A stretch of DNA of 64,000 nt from assembly GCA_037903355.1 (NCBI GenBank), contig JBAJFE010000026.1, positions 5,270,001 through 5,334,000 of the forward strand, written 5' to 3'. Position numbers and translations under genes: made by a program. Each line of letters starts with the position of its first letter. Within the stretch, counting starts at the first letter, position 1. Below, piece after piece: positions 47,901-64,000 of this stretch. The notes under the pieces are model-generated. The model did no database searches. It worked only from the letters and a program-made list of their open reading frames with translations, and had not been told where the DNA came from. Source of the DNA: Trichuris trichiura. Taxonomy: Eukaryota > Nematoda > Enoplea > Trichinellida > Trichuridae.

Positions 47901-50900
47901 TTTTTCAACAAAAACAGGCACACCGTAACTCTTTATAATGACGGGTGCCCTTACTTAAATATTAATAAAGTGTATTAATGTACCTGCATCACTTAGTTTG
48001 CCTATTTTTCAAAAAACCTTCTCTTTTCCTTATTAGCTAACATTATCTATGATAAATTTTAGTTAGAGTGAGAGGGTCAACTGTGTTTACACTTTAAATG
48101 CTCAAATCACCGCTAATCCAGGAATTCTTTGGTGCCAACTGTACCAGATTAGCGAAGTTAATTCAGCTGTACCAATACCGTCATTGCCTTCAATTACTCT
48201 TTGCTAGACTTCTGCAGAAGCAAAGTTGTCATATGTTTTTATTGTTTTGTGTTTTCAGTTAAACTCAGCTTAAATTTTTGGAACCGACAGAATGGCTTCG
48301 GTAGTATAACGGACGCTGATGACAAGATCAAACGTATACTGAAAGCTCTTCTTTTCTTGCCAACAATAAGACTAACGTGATCACGTGCTTTGTACATGAA
48401 AACCTGCATATCCTCTACCAAACATTCTATATTCCACCACATTAGAGTATACATTATAAAACTTGCATAAACAGCAAGCGAGGAGAATAATGCTGTCAAA
48501 ACTGTCCATATTTTGAAAGCACAGGGAAAGCTTCTTTTCAAGCCTTAAACTCTACTTTCACAATTTACTATCAGCAAGCAACTGAAGACGACGTTTATGG
48601 GCACGAAGATTAACCCTTGTCTCCAAAGTGGATTAATTTTTAGTTTTACTAAATCACTTTTACTATGAACTAAAAATAGATAAGTAAATAATCGTATTGC
48701 CCTTGTGACGCTAACTGGCGCTGTACAACGACCGCTAGGTCAGGTGGCATATAATTTACTCAGTAGACTGGTAACAAAAGAAGAATAAACAGGCTGCTGG
48801 ATAGGACAGGAAATTATAGGTCCAGGAATGTTCATCTGTGTGCAGTTGTGAAGAGATTATTGGACTATATCATTGCATTAGTATTTGAAAGCTGTGGATT
48901 TTGTACGGAGTATAAAACATCTCATAATGAGAGCAACGGTTTGTTCACTTATTGTTCAAAACAGTACGGCAGAGGAACCAAGACTTCCTTATGACTCATC
49001 GTCCGTTATCAGCCTATACGTAAGGTAGACTGTTTAGAAATGTAGTAGTAGAAGCAAAGCTGAAGCGTTTTCCAATTAAGACGTATGACAAAAGCTTCAG
49101 TGTAGCTTTATAAGCTTGCGAACAAGCCGTTTTCATAATTTTGGAGATTAGTCCCTTGCTCACTAGTGCCAATCCCGAAAATTTATAAGCATCTCGTTCC
49201 AAAACAATCTGATCAACCTCAGCTAAATGTCACACTTACATACCTCTTTCTCCACTGGTAAGCTTGTTGTACCGTATGAGAAATGCCCCCTCCAGTTTTC
49301 TGAACTGAAGATGGCTTTCTTGGCAAATACTACTAGCATGGCAGTTTTGAGGAAAAGCAGCGGCGCATTCACTCGTGATGATAATTTGATGTTAATATTT
49401 ATATTTTGTCTTATTGTTTTTGTAGGATTCAGCCATTATCTCTTCATCTGCGCCCGCCTTTTCTACTTGCATAGCAGACTTTATTTAGGAGACGAATTAA
49501 GCTTCTCCTGTTTTGTAAACGTAGAACGTAGGAGCTCCCCAACTCTCTCCCTCACGATTATGCCAAAGAATACGATTATACCCTCGTTTCATCAACGGTC
49601 TGAATCTCTTGTTAAAAGGCACCTTGACCTTACGATTTCGAACTAAGAACCCCAAATTTGGCAGGAACGTGATCAAAAATTAGTGGTCCAACGCTGTAAC
49701 GCTGTAAATTTATTGTTTAGATCAGTGTTTCTCACGGTTGTGCTCACCACTACCCTCCGCTCGTGCTCTGAGCCCTCCACCACCCATCTGCGCGTAATCG
49801 TTCTACTGGCTCTCGCGGTGAATGGGAGAAAAAGATGCAAGGGTAAAGAGGGACATTTTTTCGGCGACTTTCATGTCAGCTTAATAATCGCCGCTGCTTT
49901 CGCGCCATTTTCGAATTCATTAGCCACATGTTCATGACGGCGCTGTGCCAGTCTGCTTTACTTTACTACGTCACGTCAGTCGAAAGCACTGTTGCATCTC
50001 TATGCTCTGATGACGGAAAAAGTTGACTACGAACGCTGGGCTTGAAAATGAACACTTATCAACGTCGAATATCGACGTTTTCTAAAGAGCTGCGACAGTA
50101 CTGTTGTCTCAGCTGTTAGACAAGTATTTATATTGATGGGACCATTGACTTAACGAACAATGGCAAGGAGAAGTAAGCGGTTTCAACGTCAACGAAGCCG
50201 CGCTGCTCAGTCACAAACTGATTCACGTCCAGTAATAGGCTCTAAACAGCAAAATCGAAGCAATCCGAAAAATTCATCTGCCTAATATAAGATTTCTTGT
50301 AGTGGGCACAAAAGTTTTCCACACGGAGTTACGGTAAACCTGTGTAATGTTGCAAAGTAGCTTAACCTGCTTAAAAACAAGCTTATGACATTTCATAAAC
50401 AAATCACTTTAAACTCGTTTTTAAAATCTACCCTATTCTTTATACAATTAGAGAAAGCACTGCTTTCACGATGACCTATGCATATGGGCTGCTCTTTGAC
50501 AGAATTATAAATCAACAATTTCTTTTTCGAGAGTGCCACTAACAACTTCCCCATATTGATTTCTGATCATGGCTTTTTCATCCTCCTATGTCAACAGGGA
50601 AAAGGCTTAACCAAAAAACCAGTCAGTATGAGAGTTCTGTATTTTATTGCGCAACACCCACTGTTCAGCATTAGTCAATTCTGCAAATAAACCATACACC
50701 TGAAATTTTTCAAATCGGTAGATTACACAGATTAAGCTCAGTTGAACTCTGCACAGAGCTTATCATACAGCCGTTAACGTAAGAAAACACCTTTTTTACC
50801 AATCCTCTCTTCGCCTTTCCATGATGTTGTTGCACTTATATCGTATGTACTTTGACTAGCTTTGAAAAATGCCATCTTTTTTCTTTTATAGAATGCTTTA

Positions 50901-51553
50901 TACATGAGATGGAAGCATTTTGCTTGGCTGCAGTTCAAGCTTTTTCTGACGCGTTGGAATTAACTTTCGCAAAAGAAGACCGCTCCGTGAACTCAATAAA
51001 AAGCAGTTTAATCTTGTTTCATGGGTCATAAAGAAAATCAGTGAAACTTAATAAAAGTTTGCTCTTAACAAAAATTATTCAGAGATGGAAGTGCTTAACT
51101 AGTTACATGCGTGAGGAACGCGACTTTTCAGCGGACAACTGGAATGATTTGCGGCATTTTTTTTCGCTCCAGAGCACACTTACGTGCGTGCTGTCACGCA
51201 AAAAATCTAACGCTGACCGGTTAAATCACGTGGGTAGAAGGGGCACAAAACAGCAAATCTGACTGAAGGCATGACGAACTGTATCAGCTTCTGATCCAGA
51301 ATGGCTACACTTGATCCTCAGATGAACTCGAATTAATACACTGTAGGCCACGCGATGCTGCAGTGAATTAAAGGTACTCGAAAACTGATTCACAATTCAT
51401 GATATATCAAGTTCAAGTCGTTTCTGAATTCTATCCTGTTAGGCACTGCAACAATACCTAGCATCTGCTCTCACGTCGTTTGCTCTGACGCGGATCCACA
51501 TTGACAAGAGGCCATCTTTATCTGAACTAGCCAAATACGGACGTTATGGCAGG
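44975..51553. other. Gene-poor stretch
   Basis: About 6.6 kb without a supportable gene. It holds the TA/TAGA microsatellite near 46.0 kb and two decayed hammerhead-like motifs (47856-47886 and 48316-48346). The frame at 48239-48541 (minus) has one hydrophobic helix but overlaps such a relic and has no partner exons. Confidence 0.4.
45963..46025 (+). repeat. (TA)n / (TAGA)n compound microsatellite
   Basis: A run of TA units passes into GATATA and then GATA repeats over about 60 bp. Confidence 0.95.
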
Positions 51554-62781
<11,228 letters not shown>

Positions 62782-64000
62782 CTGAAAAGTCAAAAATTAA
62801 AACTATCATTTAAAGGTCATCAGTAAAATATTCTTAAAATTAAAAGTTCTACGAAAGTATCGAGAGGCATGCCAATTTTTTGGAAAACAGCTGGAAGCCC
62901 ATATTTTAGTGTGATACTAAAACAGTCACTTGTTTTTCAAGCTAACTGTAAATTCGGTTCCTTATACGTGCAGTTCGTAAAAAGCTGATTGTTTTCAAAG
63001 TTTCCACTGTGTGAGCCCTGCTGCCACCTTGAAAGGTCAAGTGTCTAGACGTTTTATTGCCTTGACATGGCAATCTTCAAACATTATGGAGTTTATATCC
63101 CCAACTGTAAAACGATTGCCTCTCCCCGCACATCCACTTTCCAAAAATTAAGTTGCAAGTAAAAGAAGACTCCTGAAGTGCACATACGTTGTTTGTTTAC
63201 GTAAGAAAAACTGCGGCTTTCAGTCTTTCGCCATTAATAGATTCAAACTTTCTTGCAACCTGATCCTGTATGTTCTCACGGGTTCAAATACCCTGAAAGA
63301 ACGCCGCGTTTTAAAGGTTTTTGTTGCTTAGAAGCATTGTCTGTTTTCTGTAGCTCCTGTGTTTCAGAATGAACCTTATTAACAAAATAAACTATGTTAA
63401 ATAACCGTGACTTTTCATATATCCATTTATCAGGAACGAATATTAATAACAAAACTTCACAATCGTGTAGCCACAAAGACTAGTAACTTTGACAAACTAA
63501 ATTATTAATATAGAGATCTTTGGGACTGCTTGTCCTTCTTCAACAGAGAACTGTAAACTTAAGATACTTTCTAAATCATACCTTTTTAAGCAAGCTTCGT
63601 TGGGTTACCTTCATTCTTGTTCTTCCTTTCAACACACCCCAAAAGAATGTTTGAATTGCCCGTATATGCCGCTCTGATTTTAAGGTTTTGGGTCAGTTTG
63701 GTGCTCAATTTTCTGTGCTCATATTGTAGGCCTGTTTTTGTATTAACTCGTCTATTTCGTGTATCATAAGGAAAAATATCCTCAGTGGCCAAAGTAACTG
63801 TTCAGACTTCAATTACCACTTGGTAATGCTTGGCTCATGGTTAATTGTAGCATTAGACCGTATTGAAGAGGGGCCATCTAAACATAAAACCTATTACAAG
63901 CTTATTTCACAAGCGTGAAGTTGTGCAGAAAAATCCATGACCAACAAAGCAAAATAAATTAAGCACTCACTCATCAGTCATAACAGTTAACTTAACAAGG
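62782..64000. other. Intron sequence of the guanylate cyclase, no exon identified
   Basis: The first recognisable cyclase exon begins at 62781 in the middle of the ligand-binding domain, so the signal peptide and about 100-150 residues must lie upstream. I found no stretch here that encodes them. They are probably beyond the window edge. Confidence 0.4.

Noticed and set aside
48239..48541. Minus-strand frame with one hydrophobic helix, loosely like a cuticle collagen N-terminus
   Set aside because: Starts with TTG, no Gly-X-Y exon follows, and it overlaps a decayed hammerhead-like motif.
50007..50030. CTGATGACGG near 50.0 kb as another hammerhead-like core
   Set aside because: No helix II follows before the A-rich stretch.
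63971..64000. Possible cyclase exon at the window edge (donor GTGAGTGC on minus)
   Set aside because: Its only open frame ends in phase 2, while the next known exon begins in phase 0, so they cannot join directly.

Overview
The window is eukaryotic nuclear DNA, AT-rich and gene-poor, with split genes. The most likely source is a nematode. Introns cluster at about 44-55 nt with TTTTCAG-like 3' ends. All five genes whose start I can place have a 3'-splice-like site 3-16 nt upstream of the ATG, as expected for spliced-leader trans-splicing. The gene content also fits: a natriuretic-peptide-receptor-type guanylate cyclase, Rab10, CHMP2 and a secreted 5'-nucleotidase. A clade I nematode (Trichinella/Trichuris side) is my guess, not a demonstration. 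The longest reading frames are exons, so gene models were built by matching splice phase across exons.

Layout. 1-1.1 kb: no gene, one 49-bp tandem duplication. 1.13-1.54 kb (+): two-exon gene for a small single-span membrane protein. 3.87-5.97 kb (-): CHMP2/Vps2 (ESCRT-III), four exons. 6.8-7.4 kb: hammerhead-like motif and a foldback element. 9.86-16.0 kb (-): secreted ecto-5'-nucleotidase, two exons and a 4.4-kb intron that holds an opposite-strand broken reading frame and another foldback element. 16.9-18.2 kb: dead mariner. 18.2-28.3 kb: mostly empty, with a Penelope-like GIY-YIG relic near 27 kb. 28.3-31.9 kb (-): Rab10, five exons. 32-38 kb: no convincing gene, foldback relics at 36 kb. 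38.16-38.51 kb (-): two-exon small membrane protein. 38.63-38.84 kb: palindrome with two hammerhead-like motifs. 43.1-44.2 kb (-): three 3' exons of an unrecognised two-span membrane protein. 51.55-62.78 kb (-): receptor guanylate cyclase, 22 exons, 5' end missing; two of its introns hold palindromic hammerhead-bearing elements.

The most interesting theme is a set of palindromic elements (60.4, 55.3, 38.6, 36.1, 13.9 and 7.1 kb). Several carry the motif CTGAYGACGG-loop-CCGAAAGC, which resembles the core of the hammerhead ribozymes known from Penelope-like retroelements. Two copies are flanked by different exact 13-bp direct repeats, which suggests retroposition rather than cut-and-paste movement. 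The genes do not form an operon or pathway. CHMP2 and Rab10 act in membrane traffic, the nucleotidase outside the cell, and the cyclase as a cGMP receptor.
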